A DNA stretch of 30,098 nt from an uncultured Candidatus Melainabacteria bacterium (GCA_946186335.1 CAMHMW010000005.1:1-30098); one strand, 5' to 3'; shown: positions 22,644 to 30,098, numbered from the stretch's first letter. Numbers and translations are program-made. The notes: generated from the letters alone by a model not told the origin.

Positions 22644-23438
22644 ATGAGTACAAAACTTTCTGATTTGGAAAAACTTGAAGAACTCATATACAATTACAAA
22701 CACGAGGCAGACGTAAAGAAAAAACACGTTGCCTATCTAAGTTTGATTGAAGAATCACTCAAACTTGTAAAAAGAATTGTTTCAAACTTTTATCCCCTGC
22801 CGTCAACAATCACAAAGGATGATTTGATTCAGGTGGGAGCAGTCGGGGTTCTTTCCGCTATTGAAGCATACAGAGTGGAAGAAAGAGGAAGTTTTAAAAC
22901 TTATGTCAGCAAAGTGATTAAGGGAAAAATTTTTCACTACCTGAGAGATAAGGCTAACATTGTAAAACCGCCCAGAGAAACTCTTGCAAATCTTTCAAAG
23001 GTAAAAGATGCGATAGAACAACTGTCAGAAAGCCCTGACACCATGCCGACAACCGAAGAAGTTGCCAAACTTGTAAATCTGCCTTACGAAAAGGTCGAAG
23101 AAATTATGAATATTGAACTTATCAAAAACATGATTTCTCTTGACCAGAATATTTACACAAATGAAGGCAGCGAAACATTATTAGACAGAATACAGGCTGA
23201 TGAAACAGAAAATTTTGAAGATTCTTATGCTAATAAAAAGATTATTGAAAACGCAATAAACAAACTTCCCGAAAATGACAAAACAGCGATTACTATGTAC
23301 TACATTGACGGGGAGTCAAGAAAAGAAATCTCAAAACGCCTGAACGTATCACAAACGCAGGTATCAAGAATATTAAAAAGAGCATTAAATAAGTTATACA
23401 TGATAATTCATGAGGAATTACCCGAAGGAATGATTTAA
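22644..23438 (+). CDS. Sigma-70 family factor, group 3 (SigF/FliA-like)
   Basis: The 264-aa protein lacks region 1.1 and has region 2 (about 38-105, with DLIQVGAVGVLSAIEAY and SFKTYVSKVIKGKIFHYLRD), region 3 (about 107-160, PPRETLANLSKV) and region 4 (about 205-255, INKLPENDKTAITMYYIDG then SQTQVSRILKRALNKL). Size and layout fit group 3 alternative sigma factors of the SigF/FliA/SigB type. AAAGGG precedes the ATG. The prepilin peptidase gene starts 9 nt after its stop. In cyanobacteria SigF controls pilin genes, so a pilus-related regulon is a reasonable inference. No anti-sigma factor gene is adjacent. Confidence 0.9.
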   Translation: MSTKLSDLEKLEELIYNYKHEADVKKKHVAYLSLIEESLKLVKRIVSNFYPLPSTITKDDLIQVGAVGVLSAIEAYRVEERGSFKTYVSKVIKGKIFHYLRDKANIVKPPRETLANLSKVKDAIEQLSESPDTMPTTEEVAKLVNLPYEKVEEIMNIELIKNMISLDQNIYTNEGSETLLDRIQADETENFEDSYANKKIIENAINKLPENDKTAITMYYIDGESRKEISKRLNVSQTQVSRILKRALNKLYMIIHEELPEGMI

Positions 23439-23447
23439 GGAGGAAAC

Positions 23448-24551
23448 ATGACATTTTCTGTTGCCGTACTGGCATTTATATTTATATTCGGACTGGTTAT
23501 AGGAAGTTTTTTGAACGTAGTGATATTAAGAACAGTGAGCGGAGAATCTATCGTTTTTCCGGCCTCAAAATGTCCGAAATGCGGAACTCCGCTGAAATGG
23601 TATCATAATATTCCCGTTTTATCTTATATATTTTTAAGAGGAAAATGCGGCTTCTGCCATGAACACATAAGCTGGCAATATCCGTTAGTGGAACTTTTTA
23701 CGGGAATTATATTTGTACTTTTGTTTTTAAAATGCTGCGCACCGTTTGACTCCATGTTCGGACTTGAAGTTATGAATCCGATTAGTTGGTATCAGGCGGC
23801 AATATATGCGGTATCACTAATTGCTTCCTGTTTGTTTATTGCAATAGCGGGAACGGATATTATTGAGAAAAAAGTTTCAGATGCCCATACATATTCTTTA
23901 ATAGGATTGGGGTTGGGCTACAGTATAATTTATTCAATCGTAACACTTATTCTTCTGAAAAAGGAATTCGGGACATTACATTTCACAAAAGAATTTATAC
24001 TTTCATGCCCGATATTGTATTCACTGGGCTGTGCAATTATCGGATTTTTGATTATAGAAATCATTGCACAACTCGGAAGACTTATTGTCGGAACAAGAGC
24101 ATTTGGTGAAGGCGACTCTTATATCTCTTGCGGTATGGGGGCTTTATTTGGGGCGTTAGTCGGTATTTCCCCGATTTATGAAGGCGATTTTATGGCGGCA
24201 TTCTATGCATTGATTTCAGTTTTGGTGGTTAGCGTTATTGTTCAAATTATAATAACTATACCGTTATTCATAAAAAAACTTATTCAGGAAAAAAATATTA
24301 TAACACTCGGGGCAATTACGGGCTTTGTACTTTATGCTATCGGCTTTTTCTTCGCTCTGAGCGCAGGCTGGCTTGATAACAAAGCTGCATACTGGGTCAG
24401 CACAATAGTCCTTGCGGCTATCGGAATTTTTACATGCAGAGAACTTCTGTTGGGAGTCAGAAAAAGTAACGGCGAAAACGGACTTTATCTTCCGTTCGGA
24501 CCGGCAATGGTTATTGCCGGATTTATCTGCCTGTTTGTATTCCCGTTGTAA
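23448..24551 (+). CDS. pilD: Type IV prepilin peptidase / N-methyltransferase
   Basis: PilD cleaves the leader of type IV pilins and pseudopilins and methylates the new N-terminus. The 367-aa membrane protein has GLVIGSFLNVVILR near the N-terminus and a C4 cytoplasmic zinc motif (C42, C45, C67, C70) inside the methylase domain. The catalytic aspartates are D137 in AGTDIIEKKVSD and D223 in FGEGDSY, the GxGD-type motif. Many hydrophobic segments are present, and the protein is longer than the usual 250-290 aa because of an extended C-terminal membrane region. A strong AAGGAGG precedes the ATG. It is cotranscribed with the sigma factor. Confidence 0.93.
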   Translation: MTFSVAVLAFIFIFGLVIGSFLNVVILRTVSGESIVFPASKCPKCGTPLKWYHNIPVLSYIFLRGKCGFCHEHISWQYPLVELFTGIIFVLLFLKCCAPFDSMFGLEVMNPISWYQAAIYAVSLIASCLFIAIAGTDIIEKKVSDAHTYSLIGLGLGYSIIYSIVTLILLKKEFGTLHFTKEFILSCPILYSLGCAIIGFLIIEIIAQLGRLIVGTRAFGEGDSYISCGMGALFGALVGISPIYEGDFMAAFYALISVLVVSVIVQIIITIPLFIKKLIQEKNIITLGAITGFVLYAIGFFFALSAGWLDNKAAYWVSTIVLAAIGIFTCRELLLGVRKSNGENGLYLPFGPAMVIAGFICLFVFPL

Positions 24552-24566
24552 AATTAAATTACAACG
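24544..24566. repeat. Inverted repeat across two convergent stop codons
   Basis: CGTTGTAA (24544-24551) and TTACAACG (24559-24566) form an 8-bp inverted repeat. The two arms contain the pilD TAA and the ruvA stop. There is no T run. Confidence 0.5.
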
Positions 24567-25179
24567 ACAAAACTTTTAAAGATTCTTTTAAAATTTCCTC
24601 AGCAGATGATGTCTGGGGAATTTTTGTTAATGTCTTTTCTATTGCCAGATTGACTTCGTCGTTACTGTATCCGAGAGAAAACAAAACCGTCTGAGCATCT
24701 TCCACATTCTGAGAAGAAATTTTTACAGACGATGACACACGTTTAACACTTTCTGACCCGTCATAAGATGTTAATTTATCTTTCAGTTCAAGAATAATTT
24801 TCTGCGCAAGTTTCGGACCGACCCCTTTTGCTTTTGTGAGTTCTTTATAATCACCGTCAAGAACAAAACCGACCAAATCCGAAACTTCAAAAGAATTTAC
24901 CAGAGTCAGAGCCATTTTTGAACCGACACCCGAAACTGAGGTTAATATATTAAAAATATCTCTTTCTTCCCGTCTTAAAAACCCGCAAAGACTCATTTTA
25001 TCTTCTCTGTGCAACAAGACGGAATACATTTTTATTTCGGCATTTATATCGGGCAGATTTGAATAATCTCTTTCTGTAATTTCAAAACGATACCCCACAC
25101 CGCTTGCTTCAACGGTTGCGAAACACCCCTTTGAACCCGAAACTTTACAGGTAAATATCCCTTTTATATAATCAAACAT
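24559..25179 (-). CDS. ruvA: Holliday junction branch migration protein RuvA
   Basis: RuvA binds four-way junctions and directs the RuvB motor. The 206-aa protein has the N-terminal OB fold (about 1-64, with GYRFEITERDY), tandem helix-hairpin-helix motifs (SVSGVGSKMALTLV and KAKGVGPKLAQKIILELK), and a C-terminal RuvB-contacting domain (about 155-206, with VLFSLGYSNDEVNLAI). AAGGAG precedes the ATG. It starts 3 nt after the dnaA stop, so it is cotranscribed with dnaA, an unusual pairing. ruvB and ruvC are not in the window. Confidence 0.95.
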   Translation of the reverse strand: MFDYIKGIFTCKVSGSKGCFATVEASGVGYRFEITERDYSNLPDINAEIKMYSVLLHREDKMSLCGFLRREERDIFNILTSVSGVGSKMALTLVNSFEVSDLVGFVLDGDYKELTKAKGVGPKLAQKIILELKDKLTSYDGSESVKRVSSSVKISSQNVEDAQTVLFSLGYSNDEVNLAIEKTLTKIPQTSSAEEILKESLKVLSL

Positions 25180-25182
25180 CCG

Positions 25183-26586
25183 CTACTCCTTTAATAAATT
25201 TTTTATTTCATCCACAACATTTTGCAGATTATCGTCCGTTTTTAATTTATCTCCGACCTGTTCAACCGCATACAAAACTGTTGTATGTTTCTTTTCATAA
25301 AAATCACCGATAGATTCGTAACTCATCCCGAGAATATCTCTTGACAGATATTCCGCAATCTGACGGGCTTTTGAAATCTTTTGCTGACGGGCGGGACTTT
25401 TCATATCTTTTACTGTAATGCCAAAATAATCGGCAACACCTTTTGCTATTTTATCAGGGGTCAACAATCTTTTTTTCATCTCACAATTCAGGGCTTTTTG
25501 TGCGGTTTCAAGAGTTATTCCGACACTCATAAATTCCGAATACGCACATACCTTATTAAATGCCCCTTTCAGTTCACGAACATTATTCACAAAATTTTCG
25601 GCAACATATTCATAAACGCCATCCTCAGCCTCAACTCCGAGTTCTTTTGCATAAGATTTTACGATTTCTACTCTTGTTTCATAAGCCGGAGGTCTTATAT
25701 CCACAACCAAACCCTCAATAAAACGGGTTTTCAGGCGGTCGGACAATTTCGGAATATCGTTCGGTAATCTGTCAGACGCTATTACAATTTGCTTGTTATT
25801 CGTATATAAAGCGTCATAAGTTGAGAAAAAGTCCTCCATTGTTTTCATTTTTGATTCTATGAACTGAATATCATCCATAAGCAAAACATCAACATTCTGA
25901 AACTTCTGATGAAACTTTCTCATCATTGAATTATTTACCCCGCGAGATTTTCCGTCATCCGAAAGTTGAAAACATTTCATCCATTCATTAAAATATTCTT
26001 CCATTCTTAAATAACGAACTTTCAATTCAGGCTTGTTAAATATAATGTAGTGACCGATTGCCTGTAAAAGGTGTGTTTTCCCAAGACCCGATGCGCCATA
26101 TATAAAAAGCGGATTAAACTTCGTTGAGGGACAGTTTGCAACCGAAAACGCCGCATTATAAGCAAATTTTGAATTGTCTCCGACAACGAAATTATCAAAT
26201 TTCAGATTAAGGTTTAAATTTGCACTTGACTGCATTTGGGCAAGAGATTTTTTTGAAACATCTTCCTCTGTCTGTCCCGCAATCTGTTTTGCCTTTTCTT
26301 TTTTGCGTTCTTTTATGTAAGTTTGAGCATAATCAGGGTCATACTTTAAAGAAAAATTTGCATTTTCTCCCAAAATCTTACGGACATATCCCCTTATATC
26401 ATCCGTCCAGCTTTTCTTTAAGATGTCAACACCCATCTGATGAGGGGATAACAAAACAAGAGTGCCGTTTTCATAATCAGCAGCCGCAAGCGGTTTTATC
26501 CATGTGCTGAAAACATGCTCGGGCATATTTGCCGCGAGTTCGCTTCTGACCTTATTCCAGACTTCTTTAACCTCTAAAACATCCAT
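25183..26586 (-). CDS. dnaA: Chromosomal replication initiator DnaA
   Basis: DnaA binds oriC and opens it in an ATP-dependent manner. The 467-aa protein has domain I (about 1-80, WNKVRSELAANMPEHVFSTWIKPL), a linker, the AAA+ domain with Walker A GASGLGKT (164-171), Walker B VLLMDDIQF and a sensor region SDRLPNDIPKLSDRLKTRF, and domain IV with ARQQKISKARQIAEYLSRDI and GDFYEKKHTTVL, which contacts DnaA boxes. No Shine-Dalgarno sequence is present; TAGAAT (26598-26593) lies 6 nt before the ATG, which predicts a leaderless mRNA. dnaN is not adjacent; ruvA follows directly. Confidence 0.97.
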   Translation of the reverse strand: MDVLEVKEVWNKVRSELAANMPEHVFSTWIKPLAAADYENGTLVLLSPHQMGVDILKKSWTDDIRGYVRKILGENANFSLKYDPDYAQTYIKERKKEKAKQIAGQTEEDVSKKSLAQMQSSANLNLNLKFDNFVVGDNSKFAYNAAFSVANCPSTKFNPLFIYGASGLGKTHLLQAIGHYIIFNKPELKVRYLRMEEYFNEWMKCFQLSDDGKSRGVNNSMMRKFHQKFQNVDVLLMDDIQFIESKMKTMEDFFSTYDALYTNNKQIVIASDRLPNDIPKLSDRLKTRFIEGLVVDIRPPAYETRVEIVKSYAKELGVEAEDGVYEYVAENFVNNVRELKGAFNKVCAYSEFMSVGITLETAQKALNCEMKKRLLTPDKIAKGVADYFGITVKDMKSPARQQKISKARQIAEYLSRDILGMSYESIGDFYEKKHTTVLYAVEQVGDKLKTDDNLQNVVDEIKNLLKE

Positions 26587-26592
26587 AAGAAA

Positions 26593-26598
26593 ATTCTA
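26593..26598 (-). promoter_or_regulatory. -10 element and predicted leaderless start of dnaA
   Basis: Minus-strand TAGAAT, then 6 nt, then the dnaA ATG at 26586. No ribosome binding site is present in the gap or above it. Confidence 0.5.
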
Positions 26599-26658
26599 CA
26601 ATAAACAATTGCCGACATGTGTAAAAAGTTAAATTTTGTATCAATCCAAAATAACCCG

Positions 26659-26691
26659 ACCGGATAATTGTAGGTTTTACAATTATTCGGT
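26659..26691. repeat. 14-bp inverted repeat upstream of dnaA
   Basis: ACCGGATAATTGTA (26659-26672) and TACAATTATTCGGT (26678-26691) pair over 14 positions (one G-T), with a 5-nt centre. It lies about 75 nt upstream of dnaA and just upstream of a plus-strand TATAAT. No T run follows, so a protein-binding operator is more likely than a terminator. Confidence 0.6.
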
Positions 26692-26695
26692 TAAA

Positions 26696-26774
26696 TATAA
26701 TTACAAATAAAAATCTTTTTCATACTTCCAGCTATTCTTAATTCCAACGAGGACACAATGTCCTCTTTTTTTTG
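26696..26774 (+). ncRNA. Candidate small RNA with promoter and terminator
   Basis: A plus-strand TATAAT (26696-26701) is followed about 50 nt later by a strong intrinsic terminator: GAGGACA (26749-26755), loop CAA, TGTCCTC (26759-26765) and a run of nine T. No frame of useful length lies between, so an RNA of about 65 nt starting near 26708 is possible. The -35 is weak. Its sequence does not match Yfr1 or another small RNA I know. The terminator is firm; the transcript is inferred. Confidence 0.45.
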
Positions 26775-26775
26775 C

Positions 26776-27750
26776 CTATATTTTTAACTTTGTAAAAATA
26801 AGCGGATAAATAAGCGTGATTGAAATTCCTACCGCAAACAAAAGCAGGCTTGCTAATTTCAAATCAATAACATTCATAAAAATATATTCAAAAATAAATT
26901 TATGAAGCAAAATAATTCCAACACCACCGATAATTCCTCTGATTATTCGGCGTTTTACTGATACCTCCTGCGGATTAAACGGGAAAAATCTTTTACATAA
27001 ACAACATCCGTTAAAAAGTCCCAGTGAATACGCATAAACAATAATTGTCACGTATTTCAGTTTTTGCGGATTTACAAGCAATTCACCGGATACATAGTCC
27101 ATTCTGTATGTACCGAAATAAGTTGTATAAATTAAGGCTAAAAGAGCCAATACATTTATTACCCCCATGAGATACAAATATCTGTTTTCATTTTCATCAG
27201 CCCATTTGAGAATAAGATTACCTGCAAAAACAAGGCTAAAACCTATCGTTAAGCCAACGACAACATCCTGCGGAGTGTGAACCCCGAGCCACAACCTTGA
27301 AAAACCGATTAAAAGCACTAATAAAACAAGTGATATACACCATATCTTATGCTTCCTCAGAATAAATGCCAGTCCGCCCAAAACAGATGAACTTGTTGCA
27401 GAATGTCCGCTCGGGAAAGAATATCCTTTTGCAAAAGGCACAGCAAGTTCGGACGGGTGTATTCGGTTATCCAGAACCCACGGGCGATACACACATGCCA
27501 GCATTTTGAACAAATGTGTCAAAAACATATTGAAACAATTAAGAGTGAACATATACACCCCTGAGCGAAAATCAAAACACCAGTAAACAACGGCACAAAT
27601 GAGTGTCGGCAGCCAAAATTCACCAAAGACGGTTATCATCAGGAAAAACCTGTCAAAAATTTCCCATGTCCCAACTCTTATATTTTGTAAAAACAATAAA
27701 AAATCTATCTGCGGACTAATCCACGACGGATTTGACAAACAATCTATCAT
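26776..27750 (-). CDS. PAP2-family membrane phosphatase
   Basis: A 324-aa membrane protein with the three PAP2 phosphatase motifs: KMLACVYRP (K-x6-RP type), PSGHS, and SRLWLGVHTPQDV (SR-x5-H-x3-D). Roughly seven or eight hydrophobic segments surround them, and the C-terminal third (after about residue 190) is an extra membrane region. Members dephosphorylate lipid phosphates such as undecaprenyl diphosphate or phosphatidate; which one applies here cannot be told. The ATG at 27750 is chosen because GGAGGG lies 4 nt upstream; the earlier ATG at 27762 would place that site inside the gene. Confidence 0.9.
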   Translation of the reverse strand: MIDCLSNPSWISPQIDFLLFLQNIRVGTWEIFDRFFLMITVFGEFWLPTLICAVVYWCFDFRSGVYMFTLNCFNMFLTHLFKMLACVYRPWVLDNRIHPSELAVPFAKGYSFPSGHSATSSSVLGGLAFILRKHKIWCISLVLLVLLIGFSRLWLGVHTPQDVVVGLTIGFSLVFAGNLILKWADENENRYLYLMGVINVLALLALIYTTYFGTYRMDYVSGELLVNPQKLKYVTIIVYAYSLGLFNGCCLCKRFFPFNPQEVSVKRRIIRGIIGGVGIILLHKFIFEYIFMNVIDLKLASLLLFAVGISITLIYPLIFTKLKI

Positions 27751-27807
27751 ACATCCCTCCATCGCTATTATACGGAAAATATAAAAGTTTCACAATATCC
27801 CAAATAC

Positions 27808-27837
27808 AAAAAGTCGGGCATTAAACCCGACTTTTTA
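27808..27837. terminator. Bidirectional intrinsic terminator
   Basis: AAAAAGTCGGG (27808-27818), loop CATTAAA and CCCGACTTTTT (27826-27836) form an 11-bp stem with A and T runs. On the minus strand it ends the 666-aa gene before the PAP2 gene. Confidence 0.93.
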
Positions 27838-27863
27838 TATACTTGTATTACAAACCTTTTCTG

Positions 27864-29864
27864 TTATTTCTTTGGACTCTTTTTAGGAGGGAGTTTTCCG
27901 AATGTACTTGTAAACATATCGAAAACGGTATCATAGTATTCTTTCGGTTTGAAACTCTTGTCTGCTGCCTTATTTTTAGCAATTATACCTTCCGCATTAT
28001 CAAGGAAATTAATAATATCCTTAACGGTGAAGCATCTGGTATTTGTTCCGCCATGCTCTTTTAACAGCATATAACGAACAAGTTTTCTGTTATGACCGTT
28101 TATTCTTTTATATAATTCCAAAGCATCCTTTGAAGATACAGATTCTTTTAAACCAAGAGTACGGTCTGCTTTTCGTGTAGTCTTGATAGAATCAAATATA
28201 TCACCGAGCAATGACAAACGAATTTTTGTTGCTTTCTTTTCATATACTACCGACTGTTCGTCATAGGTCTTTTTACCGAGTTTTTTGCTTATAACTGCAT
28301 CAACATCAGAAACTAATTTTAATTTTTTAGCTAATCTTGCTTCCTTTAATGTTCGTTTCAGTTCTAATTTTCTGATTTCTTCCTGACGTTCAGCTTCCTG
28401 TACTCTGGCTTTTATCTGTGACAATGTTTTTTCCAGTATTGACTGCGTTTTTGGGATAGGTGCCAGAGCATATTTTTTTGCCATTTCTCTTGCAAATACC
28501 GTAGTACCGTTGCCGGAAAAATGTTTTGCACGCATTGTCGGCGGTATTTCAGGTAAAACTTCCTGTTCGGATTTTGCTTTATATTTTCCGAGCATAAATT
28601 GATTGATTTTATTGCCTATGTATCTTTTTGCTTTACTGAAATAACTTTCGCTATTAAACGGGGTATGACCGCGTTTCTTGTATTCTCTTGCTGAAATTCT
28701 GTCTGCATAAAACGGATCTTCTAGATGGTTAACAAGAGCATAATAGCGTTTTTCCTCTCTCATTGATGTAGTTATTCTGGAAATGTTGTCAAAGAACAGT
28801 ACTGCCTTTTGAGGAGGCACAACTTTTAAAATATCATTTATTTCTTCGATACTTTTTGTTCCGATTCCCTGAGTTATCAGTTTTTCTAAAAATTTGCGGA
28901 CATTTTTGTCCTGATCGGCTTTTTCAAACAATTCACGAAGTGCCTTTACTTCCTCCTCAATCATTTCATTTGTTGACGGATTATCAGCACTGTATTTGAA
29001 TGCGTTAAGAAAATCTTCACGCAGTTTTATATTCTCTTTATTTGTTGTGTTATAAATTTTCAGAAATTCATTAAATTGTGATTCTTTTGGGTCGCAGAAA
29101 GTAAAATCAAGAGTCAGTTTCTTTAACAAATGTAACCCCTCTTGCGAATAGTGTTCTTTCAGCCGTTCTTTTGAGAATACATTTATACTGTTTTTCCTGT
29201 GAGACAGCAACTTCAGAGCATATTCAATATCATACTCCGAGCGATTATATTCTCCCGAACTTATTAATTCATCTAATTCTTTGATTGCCTTTTCATTACC
29301 CGAATTTAATGCTAAATATGATTTGTAATCATCAATACTGCGTACATATTTATCTTTATTCGGTGATTCAAGCATATCAATTAAAAATTTATCACTTTGC
29401 TCATATCCATGATATTTTTTATGGAAACCCTGAATAAATTCCATAGTTTTTTCATCATCGGCATATTTCATAAATTTTTCCAAATCCTCAAAAGAGCCGT
29501 TAATATGTCGTATAAGATAAAAATGCGGAGAATGCGGCTTTTCAACTGCGCCGAATATTCTCAACGGAATTTCCGTACTTTCTTTTTCAGCCAAATAAAA
29601 ATTCTGTCCGTTATATCTGTCTGCGAGGGTTTTGAAAAATTCAATTCTTCTGTCAGATACTCCGGTTAATGTTTCTTTTGCCGTTTTAACATCTAGCCCC
29701 AGCATATTACCATATTTTGAAACAACATGATTTAAATATGTTTCTTTTCTGGCGGGTTTAGACATATATTTTGATAATGACAAGGCTTCAAAACTGACCT
29801 TGCTGCCATTATTTCTGTTTACCGTGTATTTTGGTGTATTGTATGAATACGCTTCAATTTTCAT
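27864..29864 (-). CDS. Unknown 666-aa protein with basic coiled-coil region
   Basis: I do not recognise this protein. It is soluble and largely helical. The N-terminus (MKIEAYSYNTPKYTVN) carries KVSFEAL at 22-28. A mid region has repeated helical segments (about 120-350). A lysine/arginine/glutamate-rich coiled coil spans about 475-530 (for example AERQEEIRKLELKRTLKEAR). A helical end finishes in a basic tail, KLPPKKSPKK. No signal peptide, membrane segment or catalytic motif is evident. GGAGGT lies 10 nt before the ATG and a TTTATATA element (minus, 29891-29884) lies above it. It is monocistronic, between tRNA-Phe and a strong terminator. A lineage-specific structural or exported protein is possible. 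Confidence 0.8.
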   Translation of the reverse strand: MKIEAYSYNTPKYTVNRNNGSKVSFEALSLSKYMSKPARKETYLNHVVSKYGNMLGLDVKTAKETLTGVSDRRIEFFKTLADRYNGQNFYLAEKESTEIPLRIFGAVEKPHSPHFYLIRHINGSFEDLEKFMKYADDEKTMEFIQGFHKKYHGYEQSDKFLIDMLESPNKDKYVRSIDDYKSYLALNSGNEKAIKELDELISSGEYNRSEYDIEYALKLLSHRKNSINVFSKERLKEHYSQEGLHLLKKLTLDFTFCDPKESQFNEFLKIYNTTNKENIKLREDFLNAFKYSADNPSTNEMIEEEVKALRELFEKADQDKNVRKFLEKLITQGIGTKSIEEINDILKVVPPQKAVLFFDNISRITTSMREEKRYYALVNHLEDPFYADRISAREYKKRGHTPFNSESYFSKAKRYIGNKINQFMLGKYKAKSEQEVLPEIPPTMRAKHFSGNGTTVFAREMAKKYALAPIPKTQSILEKTLSQIKARVQEAERQEEIRKLELKRTLKEARLAKKLKLVSDVDAVISKKLGKKTYDEQSVVYEKKATKIRLSLLGDIFDSIKTTRKADRTLGLKESVSSKDALELYKRINGHNRKLVRYMLLKEHGGTNTRCFTVKDIINFLDNAEGIIAKNKAADKSFKPKEYYDTVFDMFTSTFGKLPPKKSPKK

Positions 29865-29938
29865 AATTAGAATTACCTCCGCTTATATAAAACTGGTAAA
29901 AATAATTTTTGCTATCTGAATAAAAAATATAAAAAATA

Positions 29939-30011
29939 TGCCGCAACTCGGAATTGAACCAAGGACACAGGGATTTTCAGTCCCTTGCTCTACCAACTGA
30001 GCTATTGCGGC
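29939..30011 (-). tRNA. tRNA-Phe (GAA)
   Basis: The minus strand folds into a full cloverleaf: acceptor GCCGCAA/TTGCGGC, D-arm GCTCAGTTGGTAGAGC, anticodon stem AGGGA/TCCCT around loop CTGAAAA (anticodon GAA), and T-arm CTTGG-TTCAATT-CCGAG, with discriminator A. The 3' CCA is not encoded (TAT follows), in contrast to tRNA-His in the same window. Confidence 0.97.
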
Positions 30012-30020
30012 ATATTATAT

Positions 30021-30098
30021 TCAATTTTCATCTTTTTTGTAGTCCTGCTTTATGCTAAATCTATTTACCCCTAGAGCAAGCTCTACATATTCTTTAAC
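30021..30098 (-). CDS. Partial CDS at right window edge (C-terminus only)
   Basis: An open minus-strand frame enters from the window edge and ends in TGA at 30023-30021, encoding 25 C-terminal residues that end in IKQDYKKDEN. It stops 9 nt before the tRNA-Phe start. The lysine/aspartate-rich tail looks like a protein end, but the family cannot be identified from this fragment. Confidence 0.45.
   Translation of the reverse strand, partial: VKEYVELALGVNRFSIKQDYKKDEN

Noticed and set aside
26587..26775. Replication origin next to dnaA
   Set aside because: No TTATCCACA-type DnaA boxes or clear box cluster were found, only partial matches inside the palindrome. dnaN is also absent.
1..30098. CRISPR array, insertion sequence, prophage or rRNA operon
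   Set aside because: No regularly spaced repeats, transposase or phage genes, or rRNA sequence were seen on either strand.

Overview
The window reads as chromosomal DNA from a non-photosynthetic relative of the cyanobacteria, most likely the gut-associated Gastranaerophilales (Melainabacteria/Vampirovibrionia). This rests on an OmpR-type regulator whose receiver and winged-helix domains match cyanobacterial RpaB almost motif for motif, an RpaB-type HLR1-like site upstream of that gene, AT-rich DNA, Kdo activation (Gram-negative outer membrane), type IV pilus genes, and no photosynthesis genes. The species is inferred, not proven.

Layout. 1-1000: a GIY-YIG nuclease-like gene, a gene entering from the left edge, and tRNA-His. 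1050-5500 (minus strand): rpaB, then a tight accD-accA-prmA-kdsB operon. 5650-8000: an unknown 160-aa protein, a matrixin-like zinc peptidase, and the ybaB-recR pair. 8008-10272: a 754-aa membrane protein of unknown function. 10400-12600: an unlisted 56-aa gene, a structured RNA that folds like 6S RNA, then a TadZ/CpaE-like ATPase and a 124-aa partner. 12600-17800: uvrB flanked by two polytopic membrane proteins, and pilT with an 83-aa upstream gene. 17900-22550: recF, an SLC45-like sugar transporter, pyrG, a REP-like palindrome, and gatC. 22640-24550: a sigma-70-family factor directly followed by prepilin peptidase. 24559-26586: dnaA-ruvA. 26600-27750: a small transcript candidate and a PAP2 phosphatase. 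27864-30098: a 666-aa unknown protein, tRNA-Phe, and the end of another gene.

How the genes fit together. There are two themes besides housekeeping. One is genome maintenance: dnaA, ruvA, recF, recR, ybaB and uvrB are scattered over the window. Three of them (dnaA, recF, uvrB), plus the peptidase gene, lack a Shine-Dalgarno sequence and instead carry a TANAAT hexamer exactly 6 nt before the ATG, which predicts leaderless mRNAs. The other is the cell surface: Kdo and malonyl-CoA synthesis, PilT, prepilin peptidase with its own sigma factor, a TadZ-like ATPase, a PAP2 phosphatase and several membrane proteins. The large unknown proteins (754 and 666 aa) look lineage-specific and share a short N-terminal V-[SN]-F-[QE] motif.

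No CRISPR array, insertion sequence, prophage or rRNA operon is visible. No single obviously new multi-gene system stands out. The most promising leads are the HLR1-like autoregulatory site, the leaderless-start pattern, the 6S-like RNA with a switchable 5' hairpin, and the unknown proteins.
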